A DNA stretch of 40,701 nt, taken from positions 1 through 40,701 of the forward strand of contig CABUVB010000004.1 of the NCBI GenBank assembly GCA_902494815.1, in the 5' to 3' direction. Shown here one piece after another: positions 32,138 to 39,981 of this stretch. The stretch's first letter is position 1. Each line of letters begins with the position of its first letter. Both the position numbers and the translations under genes were made by a program. A model generated the notes under the pieces. The model was not told the origin of the DNA. It saw only the letters and a list, made by a program, of their open reading frames with translations, and searched no databases. Origin of the DNA: an uncultured Collinsella sp. GTDB taxonomy: Bacteria; Actinomycetota; Coriobacteriia; Coriobacteriales; Coriobacteriaceae.

Positions 32138-33157
32138 CTATCCCAACTGGAAGAACAGGGCAAGGCCAACGGCACCAAAGGCCGCAGCGATAATCCAAAA
32201 ACGGATGACGACCTTGGTCTCGGCCCAGCCCTTCTTTTCGAAATGATGATGGATGGGCGCCATAAGGAAGACGCGCTTGTGCGTAAAGTGGAAGTAGACA
32301 ACCTGAATCATGACCGACAGGGTCTCAACGATAAACAGGCCGCCGATGATGAGGGAGACGACCTCGGTGTTGGTCATGATGGACGTGCAGGCAAACGCGG
32401 CGCCCAGGGCAAGCGAGCCGGTATCGCCCATAAAGATGCTCGCCGGATAGCAGTTGAACCACAGAAAGCCCAAGCAGGCACCGGCACACGCGGTGCAGAA
32501 GATGGACAGGTTCACGTCTCCGTGCAAAAACGCCATGGCAGCCATGGCGAGCATGGCAATCATGGAGGTGCCGCCGGCAAGACCGTCAAGGCCATCGGTC
32601 AGGTTCACGGCATTAGAAAGACCGGCGATCATCAGCCAGCAAAAGACAATGTAGAACCACGGGAACGAAAGGCCGCAGATGGTGGTCGAAAGCACGCCAA
32701 GGTCAATCGTCAGGCCGCCGGGAAAACGAATCTCGGGGGCGACGCCGCACCAGTTGACGGCAAGTACCGTAAAGGTGACACAGATAATGGTTAGGCCGAT
32801 CATCTTGGCATGAGGCGTCAGACCGAGCGAGCGCCCATGCGTAACGGAGGTCAGGTCGTCGATCAGGCCCAGCACGCCGGTCGCCAGCGTGGCGAGCAGC
32901 ACGAGCACGAGCTCGGTGGTGAGCTTGCCCATCAGCAGGCAGGTCAGCGAAATCGCGACGAGAATGACAACGCCACCCATGGTGGGCGTTCCCTGCTTAA
33001 CCAAATGACGCTTGGGGCCGTCGGCACGAACCTGCTGGCCGATACCCTCGACCTTGAGCAGCTTGATCCACCACGGCATGAGCAGCAGCGCAATGGCAGC
33101 GGCGATGCCAAGCCCCAAAAAAGCCTGATACGTTGGATACGAGGGATTGCCGAACAT
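32138..33157 (-). CDS. mraY: Phospho-MurNAc-pentapeptide transferase MraY
   Basis: 339 aa, ten membrane segments. It couples UDP-MurNAc-pentapeptide to undecaprenyl phosphate, giving lipid I. Key strings are KQGTPTMGG near residue 55, the active-site aspartates in LIDDLT and NAVNLTDGLDGLAGG, FMGDTGSLALG, and the substrate-side HHHFEKKGW. It starts 3 nt after murF and ends 9 nt before murD. Confidence 0.98.
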   Translation of the reverse strand: MFGNPSYPTYQAFLGLGIAAAIALLLMPWWIKLLKVEGIGQQVRADGPKRHLVKQGTPTMGGVVILVAISLTCLLMGKLTTELVLVLLATLATGVLGLIDDLTSVTHGRSLGLTPHAKMIGLTIICVTFTVLAVNWCGVAPEIRFPGGLTIDLGVLSTTICGLSFPWFYIVFCWLMIAGLSNAVNLTDGLDGLAGGTSMIAMLAMAAMAFLHGDVNLSIFCTACAGACLGFLWFNCYPASIFMGDTGSLALGAAFACTSIMTNTEVVSLIIGGLFIVETLSVMIQVVYFHFTHKRVFLMAPIHHHFEKKGWAETKVVIRFWIIAAAFGAVGLALFFQLG

Positions 33158-33160
33158 GGG

Positions 33161-34585
33161 CTAGCACACACCTTCCACAAAGCGGTCGAGCTCAACAAAG
33201 CGGGAACCCTTGACCAGTACAACATCATGTTTTTCAAGCGCGCCGCCCATGCGGTCGAGCACCTGCTGATAATCGGAGAACACCTGGATGCGGTCCTCGT
33301 CCATGCCCATCATGCGCGCGGCATCGGCCATAAGCTGGGCCAGCTCACCACCCACGCACGCCAGCATGTCGAGCTTCTTGGCGGCGGCATAGGCGCCCAC
33401 GAGCTCATGCATGCGAGGAGCCTCATCGCCCATCTCGCCCATCTCGCCCAGGATCGCCATGCGAGACCCCGTGCACGAAAGCGAGCACAGTAGATCGAGG
33501 CCAGCAGCCATGGATTCGGCACTGGCGTTATAGGAATCGTCGATGACGCGGGCACCGCTCTTGGCGCGCTTGATCTCCTGGCGGTGACCGGTGATCGTGA
33601 GGCCCCTAAAAGCAGCATCGATCTGCTCGGGCGTCACGCCCAGGCGATAGGAAACCGCGGCGGCCTTAACGGCATTAGGAACGGACTGCACGCCGGGGAT
33701 GGCAAGCATGGTATCGATCGTCTCACCCTGGCCAAAATCGAGCGTAAAGACCGGACGTCCCTCGTCATCAACACGAATGTCGCGGGCACGGACCTCATCG
33801 TCGTCCGAGACGCCGGCCAGCATAACGTCGATACCAGCAGGCTGGGCGAACGTATCGCGAATGAACGGCGTAAAGTCGTCCTCACCGCCCAAAACCAGCA
33901 GCGGCAAGAAGTCGCCGGCGGCGCACATACCCTGGACGATCTCGGACTTGGCGCGGGCGATGTTCTCGCGGCTGCCCAAAATACCGATATGAGAGGTGCC
34001 GATCTTGCTCACGATGGCAAAGTTGGGATTGGCGGACTTGGACAGGCGCTCGATCTCGTGGAAATGGTTCATGCCCATCTCGAGCACCAGGACCTCGGTA
34101 TCGGCCGGAGCGGAAAGCACCGTGAGCGGCATGCCGATCAGGTTATTGAAATTGCCCTTGGTGGCCCAGACACGATAGCGCTTGGCGAGCACAGCGGCGA
34201 GCACGTCCTTGGTCGTCGTCTTGCCGATGGAACCGGTAATGCCAACGACCAGGCAGCCAAGCTCCAGGCGATACGCGTGCGCCAAACGCAGCAGAAACTC
34301 CTCGGGATCATCGGTCAGCAGGATGGCGCATCCTTTGTCCTGCGCCAGCGAGACCAGCTCGGCCTCGGGCTCACGCGTCATCACGACGGCGCCGGCACCC
34401 GACTGGACGGCACGGGAAGCAAAATCATTGCCGTCGACGTTTTCACCGGGAAAGGCGACGAAAATCGTCCCTTCCTCGACCTGGCGCGAGTCGATAACGC
34501 ACCCGCGGCATACCCGATCGGCTTCTCCCGTCACGGTTCGGGCCCCTGTTGCGGCCGCGAGGTTGTTGACGGCGATCTCTATCAT
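33161..34585 (-). CDS. murF: UDP-MurNAc-tripeptide--D-Ala-D-Ala ligase MurF
   Basis: 474 aa. It adds the D-Ala-D-Ala dipeptide to finish the cytoplasmic precursor. The ATP loop is GITGSIGKTTTKD (115-127); DSRQVEEGTIFVAFPGENVDG is the MurF-type N-terminal region; LEMGMNHFHEIERLS, IGTSHIG, VIDDSYNASAESM and LGEMGEMGDEA are further marks. GGGGAG precedes the ATG. MurE is not in this window between ftsI and murF, where it is usually found. A 126-nt gap separates it from ftsI; I see a TACAAT there but no -35. Confidence 0.96.
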   Translation of the reverse strand: MIEIAVNNLAAATGARTVTGEADRVCRGCVIDSRQVEEGTIFVAFPGENVDGNDFASRAVQSGAGAVVMTREPEAELVSLAQDKGCAILLTDDPEEFLLRLAHAYRLELGCLVVGITGSIGKTTTKDVLAAVLAKRYRVWATKGNFNNLIGMPLTVLSAPADTEVLVLEMGMNHFHEIERLSKSANPNFAIVSKIGTSHIGILGSRENIARAKSEIVQGMCAAGDFLPLLVLGGEDDFTPFIRDTFAQPAGIDVMLAGVSDDDEVRARDIRVDDEGRPVFTLDFGQGETIDTMLAIPGVQSVPNAVKAAAVSYRLGVTPEQIDAAFRGLTITGHRQEIKRAKSGARVIDDSYNASAESMAAGLDLLCSLSCTGSRMAILGEMGEMGDEAPRMHELVGAYAAAKKLDMLACVGGELAQLMADAARMMGMDEDRIQVFSDYQQVLDRMGGALEKHDVVLVKGSRFVELDRFVEGVC

Positions 34586-34711
34586 TGCAGCTCCCCTGTA
34601 AACCTAATAATGCTATCGGCGTATTGTATCCCAGCGCCGCACATGCGTGGTGCAGGGCATGTGAACACCCTCATATGGGACAACAAACCACGCCCCAAAG
34701 ATTGTAACCCC

Positions 34712-36577
34712 CTACTTCGTGTGCGGGATACCCAGCACGTCGAGCGCGTTGGCCATAATGGACTGGAACGGCACCGCAGCGGCATCTGAACCGCTCGGCG
34801 TTCCGTCGAGCGTGATATAGCACAGCACTTTGGGCGATTGTGCCGGTGCAAAGCCCATAAAGGACGACATGTAGTTCTCCTTGAGGTAGCCGCCGTTCTC
34901 GTCGGCACGTTCGGCCGTACCGGTCTTACCCGCCACGTCATAGCCGTCAACCGCGCTGCCAACGCCCGTTCCCTCGGACACGACCGTCTGCATGCACGAT
35001 GTCACCTGGGATGCGGCGTCCTCCGAAATCGCGCGCTCGCCTTCGCCCCAGTCCTTCTCGTCGCCCTTGCTGGACTTATAGAAGTGCGGTGTCATCATCA
35101 CGCCGCCGTTGGCGATGCCGCCCACGGCACGTGCGATCTCAATCGGCGAGACGGACAGTGCCTGTCCAAAGCTCATCGAGCCCAGCGTGGCACCGTCATA
35201 CTGGTCACGCTCCTTGACGATACCCAGGCTCTCTCCCGGAAAATCGACACCCGAGCTGTGACCGATGCCCCACTTGTCCACATAGGCGGCAAAGTCGTCG
35301 GCACCGATCTTGCGCCCCACTAGGACAAAGCCCACGTTGGACGAACGGCGCATCATCTCGCGCACATCCATGGTCATGGCATAGTCGCGCTTGTCGGCAT
35401 CGGTGACGGTATCGTCGCCCACCTTGATGCTCGCCGGCACCTCAAACGACGTACTCGATCGCACGACGCCCAAGTCGAAGCCGGCGCCCGCCACGAGCGT
35501 CTTAAAGACCGAGCCGGGCTCGTAGGCGTCGGTGACCAGGCGCAGATTCATATCCTCGGTCTTGGCATTCTCCAGATCGGTCTGGTCGTAAGTCGGATAC
35601 GAGCAGGCTGCCAAAATCTCGCCTGTCGTAGGATCTGTGACCAGCGCCGAGCCGTTCTTGGCCTTAGTCTTCTCAACTGCCTCTGCCAGGGCATCCTCGG
35701 CCGCACGCTGGATATTGACGTCGAGCGTCGTCACGATATCAACGCCGTCGACCGCAGCCACCTTTTTATAGGCACCGCCCGCGATATAGCTGCCGTCTCT
35801 CGCGCGCTCGCGTACGAGAGAACCGTTCGTGCCGGTCAGAAGCTTGTTGTATTGCTTTTCGAGACCCGTCAAGCCGTCGTTGTCCACATTCACTACACCC
35901 AGCACCTGCGATGCCAGATTGCCGTATGGATATACGCGCTTCATGGCCTGCTCAAAAAGTACGCCGGGCAGGTTCTTCTTCTCCAGCACCGCAGCATCGT
36001 CTTCGTCCACTTGGCGCTTGATATACACCCAGGTGCCATCGGACTCGACGAGCTTGCGGCAGGTCTTTTTATCGATTCCAGTTGCCTTGACCAGCGCCGA
36101 CACCGTCTTGTCAACATCCTCGACAAGCTCCGGGTTCACGGCGATGTTGCGACATTCGACCGACGACGCCAGCACGTTACCGTTGCGGTCGTAGATGGTG
36201 CCGCGTTTGGCATAGAGGGTCTGCGCAAGCAGGCGGCGCGCATCGGCACGCTCGCGCAGTTTATCGGCTTCGACAATTTGATAGTCGGCAAGGCGAAAGA
36301 CGCCCAAGCCCAAGCCAAGCCCAATGAAGCCCATGACGGCTTTGCGGCGAGGCAGAAGCGCGCCTGTGAGCCATTCGGTCGACGAACTCTTGCGCGACCT
36401 GGTGTTATGCACTTGAGGGCCGCCCGAGCCGCGAAGTCGTGACGCCGGGTCGTTGCCACGGGACTGCCCGGCGTTGTAAGATTGCCGACCCGTTCCTTGA
36501 TAACCAGAACGTCCCCGCGACGAGGGACGTCCAGAACCGCGGCCCCCATCGGAACCGCGGCGATAGTCATTTGTCAT
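34712..36577 (-). CDS. ftsI: Septal transpeptidase FtsI (class B penicillin-binding protein)
   Basis: 621 aa. It crosslinks septal peptidoglycan with FtsW. The first 79 residues are a Gly/Arg/Ser-rich cytoplasmic tail (RRGSDGGRGSGRPSSRGRSG), the membrane anchor is about 80-100, and RGTIYDRNGNVLA opens the dimerisation/pedestal domain. The transpeptidase motifs are EPGSVFKT (SxxK, Ser near 355), RRSSNVGF (SxN, near 412) and AGKTGTAE (KTG, near 550). No C-terminal PASTA domain is seen. The ribosome-binding site is weak. It lies 17 nt after the ftsL-like gene. B-lactam sensitivity cannot be judged from sequence. Confidence 0.96.
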   Translation of the reverse strand: MTNDYRRGSDGGRGSGRPSSRGRSGYQGTGRQSYNAGQSRGNDPASRLRGSGGPQVHNTRSRKSSSTEWLTGALLPRRKAVMGFIGLGLGLGVFRLADYQIVEADKLRERADARRLLAQTLYAKRGTIYDRNGNVLASSVECRNIAVNPELVEDVDKTVSALVKATGIDKKTCRKLVESDGTWVYIKRQVDEDDAAVLEKKNLPGVLFEQAMKRVYPYGNLASQVLGVVNVDNDGLTGLEKQYNKLLTGTNGSLVRERARDGSYIAGGAYKKVAAVDGVDIVTTLDVNIQRAAEDALAEAVEKTKAKNGSALVTDPTTGEILAACSYPTYDQTDLENAKTEDMNLRLVTDAYEPGSVFKTLVAGAGFDLGVVRSSTSFEVPASIKVGDDTVTDADKRDYAMTMDVREMMRRSSNVGFVLVGRKIGADDFAAYVDKWGIGHSSGVDFPGESLGIVKERDQYDGATLGSMSFGQALSVSPIEIARAVGGIANGGVMMTPHFYKSSKGDEKDWGEGERAISEDAASQVTSCMQTVVSEGTGVGSAVDGYDVAGKTGTAERADENGGYLKENYMSSFMGFAPAQSPKVLCYITLDGTPSGSDAAAVPFQSIMANALDVLGIPHTK

Positions 36578-36594
36578 ACTCAGCTACCGTCTTG

Positions 36595-37065
36595 CTACTG
36601 AGCGGTCGCGGTCGCGTTGGCGCCCGCGGCTGCATCCTGCGAAAAGTCAAGTGTAACGCTCTCGCTGGGCTCCACCATGCCATAAGCGCCCGCAAGGTCG
36701 CGAATGCGCGTGTCGGCGCCATAGACCGAATGCATGACCTCCAGGTCGGAGCTCTCATCGGTCGCCTTTTCGAGCGTGTTGGTAAGCTCGGCGTTGCTGT
36801 TGAGCACCTGGGCCGTAACGCCGGCGAGCGCCACGCGGGCGACGCCGATCGTCATGAAGATAGCCGCAATGATGCAAAACGTTTTAAGAACGCTCATGAA
36901 AACCGGGCTTACCGCCTGGTTTGCCTGACGGCCCGCGCCCGTGTAGACATCAAAGCGCGGCGTGCGCTGCTCACGGGGAGCAACGGGGGCCTGCGGCGTC
37001 TCACGATAGGCGGGCATGGCGTTCATATCATAGGCGAGTGCTGCGCTTGAAGTGTTGTAGCCCAT
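36595..37065 (-). CDS. ftsL: FtsL-like division protein
   Basis: 156 aa. Position between rsmH and ftsI and the bitopic layout identify it as FtsL-like; FtsL sequences are too diverged for a motif match. It has a cytoplasmic N-terminus of about 54 residues rich in Pro/Arg/Ala, a membrane segment (about 55-82), a helical coiled-coil-like stretch (NSNAELTNTLEKATDESSDLE) and IRDLAGAYGMVEP, which resembles the end of the FtsL/DivIC coil. The C-terminus is Ala-rich. FtsL pairs with FtsB and FtsQ in the divisome. GGGAGG precedes the ATG. Confidence 0.8.
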   Translation of the reverse strand: MGYNTSSAALAYDMNAMPAYRETPQAPVAPREQRTPRFDVYTGAGRQANQAVSPVFMSVLKTFCIIAAIFMTIGVARVALAGVTAQVLNSNAELTNTLEKATDESSDLEVMHSVYGADTRIRDLAGAYGMVEPSESVTLDFSQDAAAGANATATAQ

Positions 37066-37155
37066 GATATGCCGCCTCCCATCCCGAGTACGTTGGTAGT
37101 GTGTTTAAGCTTCGTTTATGGTGCGAGCGGGAGGTCCAATATCGCGCGGTCGCGC

Positions 37156-38121
37156 CTACAGACGCTGCGCCACGCGGATTTTGGCTGATCTCGCCCGAGG
37201 GTTGCGCTCAACCTCATCAGGCTGGGCAACCAGGGGTTTGCGGGTGATGACCTTGAGTATCGGCACGTTGCCGCACACGCACACCGGAATCTCCGGCGGA
37301 CACGTGCACCCCTGGCTCATCTCCTTAAAGTGGTTCTTTACGATACGGTCCTCGAGCGAGTGATACGAGATGACGCAGATACGTCCGCCCGGGTTGAGCC
37401 ACCTGGTGGCGGCATCAAGCCCTCGTTCGAGCACATCGAGCTCGTGATTGACCTCGATGCGAATGGCCTGGAAACTTTTCTTGGCCGGGTGTCCGCCATG
37501 CCGACGAGCGGCAGCCGGGATACCCGCCTTGATGATCTCGACAAATTGGCCGGTGGTTTCGATCGGTTCTTGCTCGCGGCGGCGCACGATCTCGCGCGCG
37601 ATCTGCGAGGCGAACTTCTCTTCGCCGTAGACGCGTAGAATCCGGGCGAGGTCGTGTTCGTTATAGGTGTTGATGACCTCAGCTGCGTTTAAGGTGTTAT
37701 TACCCGGATCCATCCGCATGTCCAATGGGGCGTCCTCGTTATACGAAAAGCCCCTGCCAGGGATATCGAGTTGCGGTGACGAAACGCCCAAATCGAACAG
37801 GAAGCCATCGACCCCGGGCACCTCGGCCGAGCAAAGCAGCTCGTCCAAGTCGCCGAAGTTGCCCTTCAGCAGCCGGTGCGGAACGCCGGGAACCTCGCGG
37901 TCCAGACGGGCGCCAGCGGCCTCTAGGGCCATGTCGTCCTGATCGACGCCGAGCAAAAGGCCCGTCTCCCCCACCTGCGCGGCCATCTTTACCGAATGGC
38001 CGGCACCGCCAAGAGTGCAATCGCAGACAACGGAGCCGCTCTTTAGCCGCAGCGACTCAAGCACTTCGCCGAGCATGACAGGTTCATGCCGATATTCTTG
38101 TGTCAAGATCCCACGCTCCAT
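37156..38121 (-). CDS. rsmH: 16S rRNA m4C1402 methyltransferase RsmH (MraW)
   Basis: 321 aa. It methylates N4 of C1402 in 16S rRNA with SAM, fine-tuning the ribosomal P site. HEPVMLGEVLESL is the family N-terminus, DCTLGGAGHS binds SAM, GVDQDDMAL follows, and FDLGVSSPQLD, DAPLDMRMD, FQAIRIEVNHEL and ISYHSLEDRIVKNHF are diagnostic. A Cys-rich stretch, CTCPPEIPVCVCG, near the end is common in the family. It lies 20 nt after mraZ and 90 nt before the ftsL-like gene. Confidence 0.97.
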   Translation of the reverse strand: MERGILTQEYRHEPVMLGEVLESLRLKSGSVVCDCTLGGAGHSVKMAAQVGETGLLLGVDQDDMALEAAGARLDREVPGVPHRLLKGNFGDLDELLCSAEVPGVDGFLFDLGVSSPQLDIPGRGFSYNEDAPLDMRMDPGNNTLNAAEVINTYNEHDLARILRVYGEEKFASQIAREIVRRREQEPIETTGQFVEIIKAGIPAAARRHGGHPAKKSFQAIRIEVNHELDVLERGLDAATRWLNPGGRICVISYHSLEDRIVKNHFKEMSQGCTCPPEIPVCVCGNVPILKVITRKPLVAQPDEVERNPRARSAKIRVAQRL

Positions 38122-38141
38122 CCGTTACCCGTGCCTTGCCC

Positions 38142-38576
38142 TTACGAGAAGAAGAGGTCCAGCAGGGCCTCATCGTCATCGTCCTCATCGGCCGCGGCGC
38201 GATCCCAAACCTCAAGGTGGTCGTAGTTGCCCACAACCGTGACCTCGCGGTCGAGGTTCGCCTGCTTGCGGAGAGACTCGGAAAGACCGATACGACCGGC
38301 GCTGTCCACGTCCATCGACGTGGTGCGCTTGTTGATCGCCCTCATGAGCTTCTGGTCATTAATGTCACGCGGGTTAAAACCCTCGTGGCCCTCACGACCC
38401 GCGAAGAGTCCTTCGACCCACTTATCGAAGGCCTCGGCAGAGAACACGTACAGAGCATCGACATCCAGGGCTTTGAACACGCGAACGTGCTCTCCAAGCT
38501 CCTCGCGAAGGGGTGCAGGCAGGGACAGACGACCTTTTGCATCGAGATTGCGCTCGTATGCACCAGTCATTCCCAT
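38142..38576 (-). CDS. mraZ: Transcriptional regulator MraZ
   Basis: 144 aa with two AbrB-like (SpoVT) halves: YERNLDAKGRLSLPAPLREEL (about 7-27) and TSMDVDSAGRIGLSESLRK (about 85-105), each with the conserved basic/Gly DNA-binding turn. MraZ forms rings that bind repeated sites at its own promoter and controls the dcw operon. It is the first gene of the cluster. The C-terminus is acidic (AAADEDDDDEALLDLFFS). Two matching palindromes in its promoter and leader (38613-38629, 38650-38666) are candidate autoregulatory sites. Confidence 0.97.
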   Translation of the reverse strand: MGMTGAYERNLDAKGRLSLPAPLREELGEHVRVFKALDVDALYVFSAEAFDKWVEGLFAGREGHEGFNPRDINDQKLMRAINKRTTSMDVDSAGRIGLSESLRKQANLDREVTVVGNYDHLEVWDRAAADEDDDDEALLDLFFS

Positions 38577-38612
38577 GTGCGCCCTCCCCTCGGTTACTCA
38601 GATGGCACGTAC

Positions 38613-38629
38613 GCGGGGAACCACCCCGC
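38613..38629. promoter_or_regulatory. Second mraZ operator-like palindrome (leader)
   Basis: GCGGGGAACCACCCCGC: perfect GCGGGG/CCCCGC arms. Its core GGGGAACCRCCCC is identical to the one in the promoter spacer 37 bp away. It lies in the transcribed leader, between the likely start site and mraZ. It could be a second repressor site or an RNA hairpin. Confidence 0.5.
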
Positions 38630-38644
38630 CTGTCGACGTCATTA

Positions 38645-38673
38645 ATAATATGGGGAACCGCCCCATTTTTCAA
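38645..38673 (-). promoter_or_regulatory. mraZ (dcw) promoter with operator in its spacer
   Basis: On the minus strand TTGAAA (38673-38668) is separated by 17 bp from TATTAT (38650-38645), a good sigma-A-type promoter about 70 nt before the mraZ start. The spacer and its edge contain the palindrome ATGGGGAACCGCCCCAT (38650-38666), so a protein bound there would block RNA polymerase directly. Confidence 0.7.
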
Positions 38674-38754
38674 CACCTTTCCCCACCCCTTCCCTCACTC
38701 CGCCCCACCACTCCACCCACCATATATCGCAAAACACCCCAAGCATATGTTCGA

Positions 38755-38774
38755 AAACACAATATGTTGTGTTT
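38755..38774. promoter_or_regulatory. 20-bp palindrome upstream of the mraZ promoter
   Basis: AAACACAA and TTGTGTTT flank TATG: perfect 8-bp arms with a 4-bp centre, about 80 bp upstream of the mraZ -35. It looks like a dimeric regulator site. TCGAAC (minus strand, next to it) resembles half of an actinobacterial SOS box, but the other half does not match. Confidence 0.4.
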
Positions 38775-38779
38775 ACAGC

Positions 38780-38813
38780 AACGGCGGGATGCCACCTGTG
38801 GCACCCCGCCGTT
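38780..38813. repeat. 16-bp hairpin in the mraZ-xerD gap
   Basis: Arms 38780-38795 and 38798-38813 match at 15 of 16 positions with almost no loop. There is no T run on either side. The mraZ-xerD gap (38577-39037) holds, in order on plus, the mraZ leader and promoter, a C-rich stretch, a palindrome, this hairpin, about 120 nt with nothing recognised, and the xerD terminator. Confidence 0.5.
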
Positions 38814-38934
38814 CAACCTCAACCTTCAAGTTGACCTTGAGGCGATTTTTGCGTCCCTTTACATGCCGTTCACATCGCCCCCAAACTCCCCCACCCAAGG
38901 CACGTGCGGCCCACCACCGCGATGCCAAGTGGCG

Positions 38935-39004
38935 AAAAATGGGACGGGCCCCAGATTGCCCATGCGCGCGCAAAAGCACGCCGTGGCAATCTGGGGCCCG
39001 TCCC
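38935..39004 (-). terminator. Terminator after xerD, perfect 20-bp stem
   Basis: 38941-38960 and 38985-39004 are perfectly complementary over 20 bp with a 24-nt loop. On the minus strand the stem is followed by ATTTTT (38940-38935). It lies 33 nt past the xerD stop and separates it from the dcw promoter. Confidence 0.88.
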
Positions 39005-39037
39005 CAAATACCTATAAATTTGCAGGTCAGCGATGAG

Positions 39038-39979
39038 TTAACGATGCGCCAGCGGGTGCGCCGCCAGATAGACCTCGGTCAGTTGCGTACGATCGACATG
39101 CGTGTAGACCTGCGTGGTCGATATATCGGCATGTCCCAAGATCTCCTGTAGCACACGGAGGTCTGCGCCGCCCGCAAGCATATGGGTAGCAAAGGAGTGA
39201 CGCAGCGTGTGGGGATGGAGTCCCACCAGCCCCACCTGGCGCCCATAGCGCTCACAGATGGCATGGATGCCCTGGCGTGACAGACGGCGGCCGTTCTTAT
39301 TTAAAAAGACCGCCGAGGTCTCGGTTCCGCGCGCATGGGCCGCCATGCGAGAACGCCCCTCAGTTACATAGAGCGTCAGAGCTCGCGCCGCGCTTCCCAC
39401 CAGCGGGGACAGGCGTTCCTTTGAGCCCTTACCGCGAACGAGCACAAAACCATCGTCGATATGGATATCGCCCACATCGAGCCCCACCAACTCGCTCACA
39501 CGTAAACCGCATCCGTAGAGCACTTCCAAGATGGCATGGTCGCGCAAGCCCATCTCGCCCTCGGGGAAGTCTTGATCGAGCAGCGCCGAGACATCCTCCA
39601 CCGATAGATACTCCGGCAAACGCTCAGCCTTTTTAGGCAGGCGCAACGCCGTCGTTGGATTTTGGGCCACAGCCCCATCGCGCACCAAAAAGGCATGCAG
39701 GCCCTTCACGGCCGCAAGCGCACGCTCCACCGAGGCATCGGAATAGCCCCCATCGCGACGGTCGGCGACAAAGCCCTCCACGACCTGACGAGTCACCTCT
39801 TCAAAAGACACAATACCCGCCCGCTCCAGATAGGCGCAGTACGTCGTCAGGTCACGACGATAGGCCGCAATCGTGTTGCGCGCCAAACCCCGCTCGACCG
39901 CGAGGTAATCGAGATACTCCCCCGCCGCCACGGCGAGCGACGAGGGAGTAGCTTCGGTATGTTCCTTATTCGACGGCAC
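39038..39979 (-). CDS. xerD: XerD-type tyrosine recombinase
   Basis: 313 aa from the GTG at 39979, just 2 nt after the pyrG stop; longer in-frame starts would run back through pyrG. The ribosome-binding site is poor, so translation may depend on coupling to pyrG. The N-terminal SAM-like core-binding domain is about 15-100 (YLDYLAVERGLARNTIAAYRRDL). The catalytic domain carries Arg in YGCGLRVSEL, Lys in GKGSKER, HTLRHSFATHML, and the nucleophile Tyr in ISTTQVYTHV. Length and motifs fit the chromosome-dimer-resolving XerC/XerD group rather than a phage integrase. No dif site was recognised. Confidence 0.93.
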   Translation of the reverse strand: MPSNKEHTEATPSSLAVAAGEYLDYLAVERGLARNTIAAYRRDLTTYCAYLERAGIVSFEEVTRQVVEGFVADRRDGGYSDASVERALAAVKGLHAFLVRDGAVAQNPTTALRLPKKAERLPEYLSVEDVSALLDQDFPEGEMGLRDHAILEVLYGCGLRVSELVGLDVGDIHIDDGFVLVRGKGSKERLSPLVGSAARALTLYVTEGRSRMAAHARGTETSAVFLNKNGRRLSRQGIHAICERYGRQVGLVGLHPHTLRHSFATHMLAGGADLRVLQEILGHADISTTQVYTHVDRTQLTEVYLAAHPLAHR

Positions 39980-39981
39980 CC

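Noticed and set aside
31043..32794. Plus-strand 583-aa open frame
   Set aside because: It is antisense to murD and mraY, both with full sets of catalytic motifs. Long shadow frames are expected at this GC content.
38740..38760. LexA/SOS box upstream of mraZ
   Set aside because: TCGAAC matches one half-site of the actinobacterial consensus, but the other half (GCTTGG) matches only three of six bases.
38227..39036. A gene in the mraZ-xerD gap (open frames of 212-269 aa)
   Set aside because: They overlap mraZ antisense, cross the mraZ promoter and several hairpins, and are Pro/Thr/Arg-rich without any recognisable fold.
39038..39979. Integrase of a mobile element
   Set aside because: It sits directly after pyrG, has XerC/XerD length and motifs, and no attachment repeats, excisionase or phage genes are nearby.
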